Shown here in pieces: positions 39,600 to 48,682 of a DNA stretch of 64,000 nt (position 1 is the first letter of the stretch; the number at the start of each line of letters is the position of its first letter). Source of the DNA: Paraniabella ginsengisoli (lineage in GTDB: Bacteria; Bacteroidota; Bacteroidia; Chitinophagales; Chitinophagaceae); assembly GCF_022513635.1 (NCBI RefSeq), contig NZ_JAKWBL010000004.1:1178001-1242000 (forward strand). The letters run 5' to 3'. The notes under the pieces were generated by a model. The model ran no database searches. It was not told the DNA's origin and worked only from the letters and a program-made list of their open reading frames with translations. A program made the position numbers and the translations under genes.

Positions 39600-40002
39600 A
39601 AAAAGGTTTTATTTTTTGATAAAGCACGTCGGGCATCTTAGCTCGCTGCTTTGTTTTAGCATTCATAAAGTATAATAATACGTTACCTGCCGCCAACAGC
39701 TCGTTTTTTTCATTATATACTTCCTGATGAAATAATATTCTATGATTTTCTGGAAGTTGATTTAAAATTGTTTTTACAGTTAACAGATCGTCATACAATG
39801 CTGGACGAAAATATTTGCAGTTCACTTCAACAACGGGCATAATAATTCCTGTCCTTTCCATATCAGCATAAGTAAACCCCAAGTCTCTGATACATTCAGC
39901 ACGGGCTACTTCAAAATATTGAAAGTAATGACTGTGGTACACAACGCCCATTTGATCCGTTTCGGCATAGCGAACCCTTATTTTAGTATCGGTACTATAC
40001 AT
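39577..40002 (-). CDS. Acyl-CoA thioesterase, YbgC/FadM (4HBT) type
   Basis: A hotdog-fold thioesterase of 141 residues. RVRYAETDQMGVVYHSHYFQY (partly quoted) carries the Asp and Tyr/His of the 4HBT motif; YADMERTGIIMPVVEVNCKY follows. It hydrolyses acyl-CoAs in the cytoplasm. The DoxX gene lies 3 bp upstream and the M50 protease overlaps downstream, forming a three-gene operon. Confidence 0.9.
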   Translation of the reverse strand: MYSTDTKIRVRYAETDQMGVVYHSHYFQYFEVARAECIRDLGFTYADMERTGIIMPVVEVNCKYFRPALYDDLLTVKTILNQLPENHRILFHQEVYNEKNELLAAGNVLLYFMNAKTKQRAKMPDVLYQKIKPFFDEDNRT

Positions 40003-40005
40003 GGT

Positions 40006-40415
40006 CTATTTGCCTATCTTTTTATCTAAACTAAATTTGCCCGGACCCATTAAAAAGATAATGATAAACATCGTTAAAAAAGACCGGCGGCTTCTCCTTC
40101 ACCAAACAGCTCGCCGCCATGTGCAAAGAACAAAGCCACCACCATGGCTATAATAAGTGGTATGCTTGCCAACCTCGTTAATAAACCAATTACGATAAGA
40201 CCCGCACAAAAAAATTCGGCAAAAATGGTGAGGCTAAGCGATGCTTTTGTCCCAATATGAAAGGGATCGGCAAATCCTTTGCTTAACATAGCATTAAAAT
40301 TCATGATCTTTTTCAACCCATGATTCATTAACATTGACGAACCTGCGATGACGCGAAGCAGTAACAAAGCAATGCTTATAGAAGGTTCGGAGTATTTGGA
40401 AGTCATTAATTTCAT
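40006..40415 (-). CDS. DoxX family membrane protein (one frameshift)
   Basis: A four-helix inner-membrane protein with the DoxX pattern LLLRVIAGSSMLMNHGLKK, IFAEFFCAGLIVIGLLTRLA and HGGELFGEGEAAGLF (partly quoted). The T run near 40077 is one short; with the extra T the last helix continues LTMFIIIFLMGPGKFSLDKK to TAG 40006-40008, as expected for DoxX. Joined length is about 136 residues. Role not known in detail; relatives take part in redox or sulfur metabolism. Confidence 0.85.
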
Positions 40416-40651
40416 CTGTTTATTTTTATTGTTTTAATGGTCAGATTGAATTCGCCAAATAAGTATTCTTTTTTGGTATGAAGAATCTGTATGGCTCATT
40501 TCATAAATAGTTATTTTATAGCAGACAAACTTAATGAAATAATTATAAGAATGCCGCTCTCTTTTAGCGGTTACTTTTAACTCTTTTGCAAAGATCCGTC
40601 TATGGTAATCAGCTTACGAATTGCTATATTCGTTTAAATTATTACAATAAT

Positions 40652-41300
40652 ATGTTTGACATCCTGGCGAAATACTTATTGGAGTTTAAACATCTTAAGC
40701 TACCCAAAATTGGAGTTTTTGATGTGAGTGCAAGAGAGGCTAACGCTGATCAGGCTGCTGGTACTATTGCGCCACCTTCGTGGGTGCTTGAATTTATAAG
40801 CAACAGGGAGGAAGCAGGTGGTAGTGAAAATGAATTACTGTATAACTGGCTTGCAACAAGTCAAAGTATTTCGAAAGATGAAGCGATAGCGGCGTTCAAA
40901 AACTTTTCGGCTGATATTGAAGCCAGACTTGCAAAAGGAGAAAAAGTAGAATGGCCAGGATTGGGCGTTCTTGAGCAGATCGATGACCAAAATATATTTG
41001 TACCAACTACAGAGAACCTTTCTCCTTTTACTAATGTTTCAGCAAAAAAATTATAAGAGAGCATACGAGCCATGCTACCATCGTAGGGGACAAGGAAACT
41101 ACAACTTCTCACATGCGTGAACAGCTACTGCTGCCTGATGAACCGAGACGACGCGGGGTACTTTAATGTGGATCCTATTGGCTGTTTCTGCTGTAGTGGC
41201 TATTGTTTACTTTAGTCAAAATGGTTGTAATAAAGCGGCCACAGGCAACCAGCAAAAAGTAGAAAGTGCAAAGCCTGGAGATACGTATAAGCTTAGATAA
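40652..41300 (+). CDS. HU-CCDC81-like protein with C-terminal membrane anchor (two frameshifts)
   Basis: The N-terminus (DILAKYLLEFKHLKLPKIGVF) resembles the CCDC81-like prokaryotic HU domain, which may bind DNA. A second similar unit follows (FSADIEARLAKGEKVEWPGLGVLEQ). The A run near 41050 and the T run near 41163 are each one base short. Repaired, the protein continues IIREHTSHATIVGDKETTTS, a proline/arginine stretch, and one membrane helix MWILLAVSAVVAIVYFS, ending GDTYKLR at TAA 41298-41300. Joined length is about 217 residues. An HU-like domain tethered to the membrane is unusual. Confidence 0.7.
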
Positions 41301-41384
41301 GTTAGTAACTCGAAGGGCTGTAAAGTTGATAAGGATTTGCAATACTCTTTTACACATATCAACTCGTTAACTCAATTTACCACC

Positions 41385-43633
41385 TTACTCCGTAATAGTA
41401 TTGATCAATTTCTTTTCACCCACGATCCATACCCGGTCCCCTTCTTCGAATACCCAATCAGATTTAGGGTTTAAAAACCGCTCACCGTTTCGTTCAATAC
41501 CAACTACCAGGCCATGGGCCTTATCGCGCATGCCACTTTCGCGAATGGTTTTGTGTATAAAAGGCGAATCGGCTTCTATTACCAGCTGATCCAACTTCAT
41601 TTCAACTTCCTGATTATTTTTAACCAGTTTTTTATCTGGTCGCAAAAGAGCGTTCATTCTTCTTTCCTGGCTATCAGTACAAATAATATACAGCTTATCT
41701 CCGGGATAAATACGGTCATCTTTTTGGGGTGGTATAAGCGTTAATGTACCACGTTTGATCATTGCTACATTTACTCCAACACGTTCCCGCCATTCCAGTT
41801 CTTCCAGCGTTTTTCCGATAACGGTAATGGCTTCAGCAGATACTTCAAAGGTGGTGAGGTGTGCGTCCCAAGGTGCCAGGCTTTGATTTCTTCTTTCTGC
41901 ATCAAGTTCTGCAATAATACGCTGCTCTTCGATTTCGCGATTATTGAGATTTTTAATAAACCGGTCTTCTACTTTGTCATAAGTCTTTTGTAGTCGTTTT
42001 CTAAAAATTAAAATCAACACTAAAAGTATGATACCGGCATATAACGCAATGTCAATAGAGTAAATATTTCTTAAAAGAACGATAATAAAGAATAAAGCCA
42101 ACGCAAGTTTTATAATCCGCATTATCCATATCGGACCGTGGTATTTTTGCTGTGCATAAATTCTGGCAAAAGGCTCAGTTTTTTCGTTTCGGATAATTAA
42201 GGCCCACAAAAAAGGGCCAATAGCTGCCAGCCCAAGTATAGCAGAAGTTGTTCGCCCAAAATTATATCCAAACCCTGTCAGCCAAGGCAATAAGTATGTA
42301 TTTGTAAGAGCTATTAAGGCAATAACAATAACAGAGAAAACAATTGTGTTGATAAGAAAGAATTTCAATACATGATTCCAGTCGTTAACGGCTCTTAATG
42401 CAGTGGCTTCTACACTATACCTGTTCAGTCTGGCTTCCCACTTTGGAGAAAGATGATTGTTGAGCCAACTGTAAACCCGCGTGCTGGAAAGGGTGAGATA
42501 AGGAGCTGTGAAAATAGTTAAGGCTGATACGGTAATGATAATAGGATAAAGCTCTTCGCTTACTACTTTTTGTTTAACACCCATTGATGCGATGATAAAT
42601 GAAAATTCGCCAATAAGCGCAAGGCTCATGCCCGTTTGTAAAGACGTTCTAAGGCTGTTGCCGGAAATGAAAGCGCCCAGGCTAATAACAAAACTTTTGC
42701 CGACAATAACCGTTGCTGTAATTAATAAAATTGGAAGCCAATGATCTATAATAACATTCAGATCGATCAGCATACCAACAGATACAAAAAAGATAGCGCC
42801 AAACAAATCTCTTACAGGAACAACAAGGTGTTCAATCCTTTCGGCCTTAGTGGTTTCTGCTAAAAGCGATCCCATAATGAAAGCGCCCAAAGCCGCCGAA
42901 AACCCGGCTTGTGATGATAGATATACCATTATGAAACACATGGCAACGGCTACAATCAAAAGAATTTCATCGGTTAAAAAATTTTTGGCTTTTTTAAGAA
43001 GAGAAGGAATAAAAAGAATACCACCCACAAACCAAACGATAAGAAAAAAGCCAGTTTTAAAATGGACAAGCCTATTTCTCCGGCATCAAATGTTTGACTA
43101 ACAACGAAAGTACCCAGCAATACCAAAAGAACCACGGCAATCAAATCTTCAACTACTAAAATGCCATATACTAATTGTGCAAAATTTCGTTGTTTCAAAC
43201 CCAGATCAGCAAAGCTTTTTACAATTACCGAGGATGATGATATGGTTAAACAAGCACCAAGAAAGATGCAATCCATCAATTGCCACCCCAGCAACTTGCC
43301 CAATCCAAAACCCATAATGGCCATTCCTACCGCTTCAAAACCGGCTGCTGTTGTAGCCGATCCGCCCATTTTTGCCAGTTTTTTAAAGCTGAACTCCAAC
43401 CCTAAGCTGAATAATAGAAAGATAACACCAATCTCGCCCCAAATCTGTACATCGGTTAGCTCATAAACCTTGGGAGGAAAGATTTTAAAGTTTGGACTGA
43501 TAAGAATACCCGAAACAAGGTAGCCTAGAATTAAAGGAAGTTGAAGACGCTTGAAAATAATAGTAATGATAGATGCTACGCCAAGTATTAAGGCCAGATC
43601 GGTTATTAAATGCGGTAAATGGTTCATAAACAA
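41385..43633 (-). CDS. CPA2-family cation:proton antiporter with two RCK_C domains (one frameshift)
   Basis: A KefB-like Na+ or K+/H+ exchanger. About 13 membrane helices include RLQLPLILGYLVSGILISPN, GVIFLLFSLGLEFSFKKL (partly quoted) and SLALIGEFSFIIA. One base is missing near 43020, inside helix 6-7. After a long helical linker the cytoplasmic end has two TrkA_C/RCK_C-like units (IGKTLEELEWRERVGVNVAM to GDKLYIICTD; LDQLVIEADSPFIHKTIRES to GDRVWIVGEKK) without an NAD-binding RCK_N domain. Joined length is about 748 residues. Confidence 0.87.
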
Positions 43634-43762
43634 TAGTCAAATTTCAGAAAACATCAAGTATTCTGATTGGGTCGAAAATAACAAAAAATAGCCGAATTAG
43701 GAATTGTCTAAATTGTAATGAACGCTACCGAATTGGTCAGAAAATTAAATGCTACAAATGGA

Positions 43763-43797
43763 AAGACCTCCGAGGTTTTGAAAACTTCGGAGGTCTT
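43763..43797. terminator. Perfect palindrome, family D copy 1 (bidirectional terminator-like)
   Basis: aagacctccgaggtttt faces aaaacttcggaggtctt around a single G, with one mismatch pair. Related hairpins are at 50249, 55999 and 63279. It lies upstream of the antiporter and downstream of the GH105 gene on the same strand. Confidence 0.65.
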
Positions 43798-43849
43798 AAC
43801 GCAAGTTTTGATGAAGCTCGGACGTAAGAAATGAATTCGTACCAAAACC

Positions 43850-44975
43850 TTAATTACCCGCCAGCTTATACATTTCCGTACCAGCACTTAAATATGCGCC
43901 AACGCCATAAACTTCTGTCTTATCCGGCCAAGCTGAACCTGGTGCTGCGCCAATGGGTTGTACATAACCCAGCATTCCATTTTCTGTAACGCAACGCTGT
44001 AGCGCGTTCCAGCCTTTCCACGCTACTGCTGCATATTCATCCTTATCCAAAAAGCCATTGTTTACGCCCCAGGCCATTCCGTAAGTAAAAAAGCCGGTGC
44101 CGCTGGTTTCTGGTGTGGGATAAAGATGAGCGCCTTCCAAACTCATGGCCCAATAACCATCCGATGTTTGAAGTTTTTTCAGGCTTTTGGCCATTTTTTG
44201 ATACAGCTTTACAAAATATTTATACTCTTTAGATCCTTTGTTCAGCTCTCTTATAATATCTGTAAGTCCGGCAAACACCCAGCCGTTTCCACGGCTCCAA
44301 AAAATCTTTGTGCCTTTGTCCAGCTTTCCAATGTAATTATCATCTCTGTAATACAAACCAGATTTTTTATCAAACAAATAATCGGTGGTGGCTTTAAATT
44401 CTGAAAACATAAAATCCAGATATTTTCTATCGCCGGTAATGCGATACGCTTTGCCCAAACGGGCGGCGACATAAACAAAGCATCGCTCCAGTTCCACCTG
44501 TCCTGATGATAAGGACCGCGATGCTGCAAACCTGTATTTGCCGGGTGATACAAAATATAGTCGAAGCGTTTTAATGTAGGCTCCAGCATTTTTTTGTCAT
44601 TAAACCTTCGATACATTTCCAAATACATTTGGCCTACGGCGTGGTCATCGGCATGATAAAGGCTCAAGGCTTCGCCTAATTTCCAATCGGTTTTTTCTCC
44701 TATTTTTTTAAAAAACTGATATAAGTGGTATCGTTAGAAAGATTGGCCCATTTCATCATTCCGGCAAACAAGGCTCCGTTGGTCCAGTTGGTGGGATGAT
44801 ACACATTTCTGCTGTGGCCTTTGATCCACATATTTTCAATTTGCCAATCGGCTACTTTTTCTAAGCTTGCATAAATTTCCTGTTGAGATTCTTTTCCCGT
44901 TTGTGCTACGGCTAAAGAAGTAACGAATAAAAGAACGGAAGCAAATAAAGGTTTTGTGATTTTTTGGAAGATCAT
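43850..44975 (-). CDS. GH105/GH88-type unsaturated glycuronyl hydrolase (two frameshifts)
   Basis: A second unsaturated-uronic-acid hydrolase. It has a signal peptide (FASVLLFVTSLAVAQ), NWTNGALFAGMMKW, HADDHAVGQMYLEMYRR, DRWNWSDALFMSPPVWA with the putative catalytic Asp, RGNGWVFAGL and GYVQPIGAAPGSAWP. One base is missing near 44690 and one near 44470, which splits the gene into three frames. Joined length is about 375 residues. It lies next to an alginate-lyase-family lipoprotein, so the pair probably handles a uronate-containing polysaccharide. Confidence 0.87.
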
Positions 44976-45009
44976 TATTTTATTATTTTATACATTATTT
45001 TTTGAAAAA

Positions 45010-45120
45010 TAGTGTTCTGTCAAATTATGGAGTGTCTGTCACCCTGAGCCTGCCGAAGGGTCGTCGGAGTGGGCTTCGGCAAGCTCAGCCTGACAGTCAT
45101 ATTATTCTAACTAAACACTA
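45010..45120 (+). mobile_element. MITE-like element, copy 1 (111 bp)
   Basis: Bounded by tagtgtt at the left and aacacta at the right, with homologous flanking sequence in copy 2 at 54186-54297 (opposite orientation). The middle is the hairpin caccctgagcctgccgaagg / gcttcggcaagctcagcctg. No coding capacity. Confidence 0.65.
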
Positions 45121-45149
45121 CCTTATTCATTTTTTATCGGCGAAGAGTT

Positions 45150-45245
45150 GCGTCGTTTATATAAGTTCAGTTATGTACTGAAGGTCATGCTGTCCGCCAA
45201 CTGGCGGAAGATCGATGCTATATATTCATCTGCTGGGTTAATAAA
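45150..45245 (-). repeat. Dispersed repeat, family A copy 5, with nested palindrome
   Basis: The minus strand reads ttaacccagcagatgaatat, atagcatcgatc, then an extra palindrome ccgccagttggcgg, later a second end block acgacgcaactcttcg. The nested palindrome also occurs in copy 9 at 60934. Confidence 0.6.
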
Positions 45246-45249
45246 AACT

Positions 45250-46383
45250 TTACTTATTAGTTCCTTTTATTTTCGGCTGCATTAAAGATGGAAAAACCCA
45301 TGCATAATGATGATCTGGATAAATAATGGGAGCTTCTTTATCAGCAAATTTCTTAAAATTTTTATCCTGATAAATGCCATGCATCGCTTCAAATAAATTA
45401 TATGGCCAAACACCAACCGGCCCTAATCTGTGATTATCAACTTGGGTTACGGGATTTTTTGCCCAAGGCCATTTGCCCGGATTTTCGTGATACTGCAGCA
45501 AATAATCCAATGCCTTTTTTATTGATTTTCCATCTTGCTCCAACTGAAATAAATTTTCTCCGGTGTTGGTGTAAACCACCCAGCAAGAAGCCGTAATGGG
45601 TGCCAAAGAAAAATACGTGTACCAAATGCTGTTGCCGCCACGTTTTGTTTCGGCAGGCATGTGGCCGTCTTCCGAAATTTTATCAATGATTCCTTTTTTT
45701 AACAGTTGAACATTTTCGGCAAACGCTGCGGTATCATTTAAATAGGAAGTGGCTAACAAAGCGCCAAAGCATCCCCAATCGCCCCAATTATTATGACCTT
45801 TTTTGATTTTATTGGCTGCGTGCAGGTACACATTATTCAACCATTGATTAAAACTTTCGCGACTGGCGGTTTCCCACTTTTTCGATGGTTTTAATAATTG
45901 AGCAGCCATCATAAAAGAAGTTCCTGAATAAGCCATTACCAAAGAACCATCATTTTGAGAATATTTTTTATTGATTGTAGACCAGGCATCTAAAAAATAA
46001 ACAGCTTTTTTTCTGTATTTTTCTTCGCCGGTTAAGCGCCAGGCAAGCGCACAATTATAAGCAGCAAATCCATCTTTTTGAATAGAAAGTGAATTGCTGC
46101 GATGCGTAGCAGAATCTTTATAAAAACCCGGCACGCTAAAATCTGCCAAAGCATGATGCTGCATGGTTAAAGCCGCATTAGCACTAACAATCATCTGCTC
46201 AAAGGCAGAAATGGTGTTTTTGTCTTTTGCATTTATAAAATTTTTTACTGCATTAATTTGCGAAGCAGGATGCATGCCTTCATATTGAAGCGCATCACCG
46301 GTTTGACTTTGTTTTTTTGAGATTGAACAACTGTAAACCAAACAAGCAAACGAAACTGTAATAAGAACTGATGTTTTGTGCAT
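45250..46383 (-). CDS. Alginate-lyase-family polysaccharide lyase, lipoprotein
   Basis: A 377-residue protein with a lipoprotein signal (SFACLVYSC, Cys 19) and an alpha/alpha-toroid of the Alginate_lyase type (as in PL5/PL38): NALTMQHHALADFSVPGFYK-like region, GHNNWGDWG with the conserved Asn-Trp pair, EDGHMPAETKRGGNSIWYTYF and PDHHYAWVFPS. It would cleave a uronate polymer by beta-elimination, making unsaturated ends for the GH105 gene downstream on the same strand. Alginate versus glucuronan specificity cannot be decided. The frame is intact. Confidence 0.8.
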   Translation of the reverse strand: MHKTSVLITVSFACLVYSCSISKKQSQTGDALQYEGMHPASQINAVKNFINAKDKNTISAFEQMIVSANAALTMQHHALADFSVPGFYKDSATHRSNSLSIQKDGFAAYNCALAWRLTGEEKYRKKAVYFLDAWSTINKKYSQNDGSLVMAYSGTSFMMAAQLLKPSKKWETASRESFNQWLNNVYLHAANKIKKGHNNWGDWGCFGALLATSYLNDTAAFAENVQLLKKGIIDKISEDGHMPAETKRGGNSIWYTYFSLAPITASCWVVYTNTGENLFQLEQDGKSIKKALDYLLQYHENPGKWPWAKNPVTQVDNHRLGPVGVWPYNLFEAMHGIYQDKNFKKFADKEAPIIYPDHHYAWVFPSLMQPKIKGTNK

Positions 46384-46429
46384 TTAGATTGATGTACTTT
46401 AAGCTGATAAAGCGTGCAAAGCAAGCGCT

Positions 46430-46460
46430 CAAAAATAAGTGAAAATGATGATGAATGCAA
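46430..46460 (-). promoter_or_regulatory. Promoter of the polysaccharide lyase gene
   Basis: On the minus strand TTG (46460-46458), a 20-bp gap and tatttttg (46437-46430), matching TTTG/TAnnTTTG. The start codon is about 47 bp downstream. Confidence 0.5.
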
Positions 46461-46464
46461 CGAT

Positions 46465-46600
46465 GCTCTCTCTCAGAAAGCGCAGATAAACACAGACGTT
46501 TGATTTTTGGGAAAAGATGTTCGAGATTCAAAGCCTTGGAAATCTTCTATTCGCAGGATTCCGATTTTCCGTGTATTTCTGTGTAATCTGTGAGAGATAC
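46465..46600. repeat. CTCTCAG..CTGTGAGAG inverted repeat, family F copy 3
   Basis: Left arm ctctctcagaaagcgcagat, right arm tgtgtaatctgtgagagata; longer inner spacer than copies 1 and 2. It lies between divergent genes. Confidence 0.5.
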
Positions 46601-46613
46601 CGTTTGGCCCTAC

Positions 46614-46621
46614 TATATTTG
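46614..46621 (+). promoter_or_regulatory. -7 box for the acyltransferase gene
   Basis: tatatttg matches TAnnTTTG, 20 bp before the ATG at 46641; the leader would be very short. Confidence 0.45.
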
Positions 46622-46640
46622 CCGACTATAAAATGGATGA

Positions 46641-47717
46641 ATGCAAAACAATTTGAAATCCGCAAAGCCGCATTATGCCGCGCTGGATGGCCTGCGCGGT
46701 ATTGCCGCCATTGCAGTGGTTATCTTTCATTGCTATGAAATATTAACCCCCGACCTTACTAAAAATCCAATAGCGCATGGTTACCTGGCGGTTGATTTTT
46801 TCTTTTGCCTTTCGGGGTTTGTAGTAGCATACGCTTATGATAAACGTATTAAAACACTTGGTGTAAAACAGTTTTTAATAAATCGATTAATAAGGCTGCA
46901 ACCTTTGGTGGTGTTGGGAACGGTATTGGGCTTGTTGGGGTTTTTATTCGATCCCTTTCTTACAGCATCGCCGGTGCGGGAATTTGGTTGGGGTAAAATA
47001 ATCTTAGCCACGGTGTGTTCTTTATTGTTGCTGCCTTCTCCCATTTTGGGGCGATATGAAAATGTATTCCCGTTAAACGCTCCGGCTTGGTCTTTATCAA
47101 TGGAGTATTTTATTAATCTTTTTTATGCTTTTGTATTGATTCATCTTTCTAAAAAAATGCTGCTGCTTTTTTTGGTATTAGCAACGGCATTTATCATAAC
47201 GGTTGCTTATTTGCATGGTAGCATTGTTGGCGGATGGAGCGCATCCTCTTACGGTGATGGTTACGCAAGGGTTTTGTTTTCTTTTTTGGCTGGATTAACT
47301 GTTTATCGTTTCAATCTGATTCTAAAAAATCGAATCAATTTTTTGCTGTATGGCCTTTTATTAAGCGGCGTATTTCTTTTTCCTCATTTTGAGAATGATT
47401 GGTTTACAGAAATAGCTTTTGTAATTCTGTTATTTCCTTTGATCATTTCAGGCGGCGCAGGTACACAGGTTTCAGAACGCTTGCGTAAAATCTGCATTTT
47501 TCTGGGTGATATTTCTTATCCATTATATATGGTGCATTATTGGATGATTTGGATATTGGGCAATTACGCAGCTACCAATCCGGGCCAGCAAAAATTATAT
47601 ATATTCTCAATAGGAATCCTTATCAGCTCCATATTATTGGCCTGGATTTCTTTAAAATATTTCGATGAGCCGGTGCGTAAATGGCTGAAAATGAAAATGA
47701 AGAGCAATAAATCATAA
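46641..47717 (+). CDS. Acyltransferase 3 family membrane protein (OafA/YrhL-like)
   Basis: Transfers acyl groups to surface carbohydrates. It has 358 residues and about ten membrane helices. The N-terminal signature YAALDGLRGIAAIAVVIFH carries the conserved DGLRG and His, followed by GYLAVDFFFCLSGFV and the Arg-rich loop KQFLINRLIRLQPL. The C-terminus is ISLKYFDEPVRKWLKMK. The frame is intact. Confidence 0.88.
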   Translation: MQNNLKSAKPHYAALDGLRGIAAIAVVIFHCYEILTPDLTKNPIAHGYLAVDFFFCLSGFVVAYAYDKRIKTLGVKQFLINRLIRLQPLVVLGTVLGLLGFLFDPFLTASPVREFGWGKIILATVCSLLLLPSPILGRYENVFPLNAPAWSLSMEYFINLFYAFVLIHLSKKMLLLFLVLATAFIITVAYLHGSIVGGWSASSYGDGYARVLFSFLAGLTVYRFNLILKNRINFLLYGLLLSGVFLFPHFENDWFTEIAFVILLFPLIISGGAGTQVSERLRKICIFLGDISYPLYMVHYWMIWILGNYAATNPGQQKLYIFSIGILISSILLAWISLKYFDEPVRKWLKMKMKSNKS

Positions 47718-47746
47718 ATCATAAATCATAAATCACAAATTCCACT

Positions 47747-47754
47747 TATCTTTG
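47747..47754 (+). promoter_or_regulatory. -7 box for rpmI-rplT
   Basis: tatctttg matches TAnnTTTG. It leaves a leader of about 95 nt before rpmI that contains gaggc/gcctc arms (47788 and 47821), possibly a small stem. Preceded by a triple aaatcat repeat. Confidence 0.5.
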
Positions 47755-47856
47755 CGCTCCATTTGGAAAAATGGATACATTACTGAAGAGGCTCAAAAAG
47801 ATTGATACATGAGTGTCAACGCCTCAAAGGTGTAACAAATAAATATAAAATTTACC

Positions 47857-48054
47857 ATGCCTAAGGTAAAAACAAATTCAAGCGCAAAAAAGCGTTTTAA
47901 AGTAACTGGTACCGGCAAAATCACACACCAGAAGAGTTTCAAACGTCACATTCTTACAAAAAAATCTACAAAGCGTAAACGTCACATGCGTATCGATGGT
48001 GTTGTTGCAAAACCAAACATGCATTTTGTACAACGCCTATTAAGATTAAAATAA
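47857..48054 (+). CDS. rpmI: 50S ribosomal protein L35
   Basis: A 65-residue basic protein of the large ribosomal subunit: [40 protein letters not shown] (partly quoted) and the C-terminal VQRLLRLK. Intact, full length for the family. rplT follows after 59 bp. infC, usually next to this pair, is not upstream; an acyltransferase gene is there instead. Confidence 0.96.
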   Translation: MPKVKTNSSAKKRFKVTGTGKITHQKSFKRHILTKKSTKRKRHMRIDGVVAKPNMHFVQRLLRLK

Positions 48055-48113
48055 AAGTTGGTAGCAATACTTATCAACTTTTAAACTTGTAAAACATTTA
48101 AACTCTTTCAAAC

Positions 48114-48457
48114 ATGCCACGTTCAGTAAATGCAGTAGCTTCTAAAGCCCGCAGAAAAAAATATTAAAACAAGCCAAAGGTTTTTACGGCAAACGTAAAA
48201 ACGTGTACACCGTTGCTAAAAACGTTGTAGAAAAAGGTATGACTTACATGTATGTAGGTCGTAAATTAAAGAAAAGAGAATACCGTACTTTGTGGATCGC
48301 ACGTATCAACGCTGCTGTACGCGAAGAAGGATTGACTTATTCTCAATTCATCAACAAATTGCAAACTAAAGGTATTGAGCTTGACAGGAAAGTTTTAGCT
48401 GATTTAGCTATGAACAACCCTGAGTCTTTCAAAGCTTTGGTAGCTTCAGTAAAATAA
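48114..48457 (+). CDS. rplT: 50S ribosomal protein L20 (one frameshift)
   Basis: A large-subunit assembly protein. It begins [16 protein letters not shown]; the seven-A run at 48155-48161 is one A short, so the literal frame stops after 17 codons. With the A restored it reads [20 protein letters not shown] and on through [17 protein letters not shown] to the end, about 115 residues, the normal L20 length. An essential gene cannot be broken here, so this is a sequence error. Confidence 0.95.
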
Positions 48458-48479
48458 ATTCGTAATAGCGATAAGTTTT

Positions 48480-48514
48480 AAAAAAGCGATACTATAAACA
48501 GTGTCGCTTTTTTA
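48480..48514 (+). terminator. Terminator of rpmI-rplT
   Basis: A 13-bp stem (aaaaaagcgatac / gtgtcgctttttt, one wobble pair) with an 8-nt loop and a T run, 23 bp past the rplT stop. Confidence 0.88.
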
Positions 48515-48682
48515 TTTGAATCTGGATTCATGATTGATCTCGGGTTCAATGTTTCTGGTTTTAACGTTGAACATGCAACTTAAAATCTCAAACTTTAAAC
48601 AAATGCGGGTTCAGACATATTTCCTTAATTTAGCGGGCAATTTTAAACCCAATAAGTGCCGGTGCATCCGGCGTTATGGCAA

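Noticed and set aside
45402..45625. Small frames on both strands inside the polysaccharide lyase gene
   Set aside because: They are shadows of an intact 377-residue gene.
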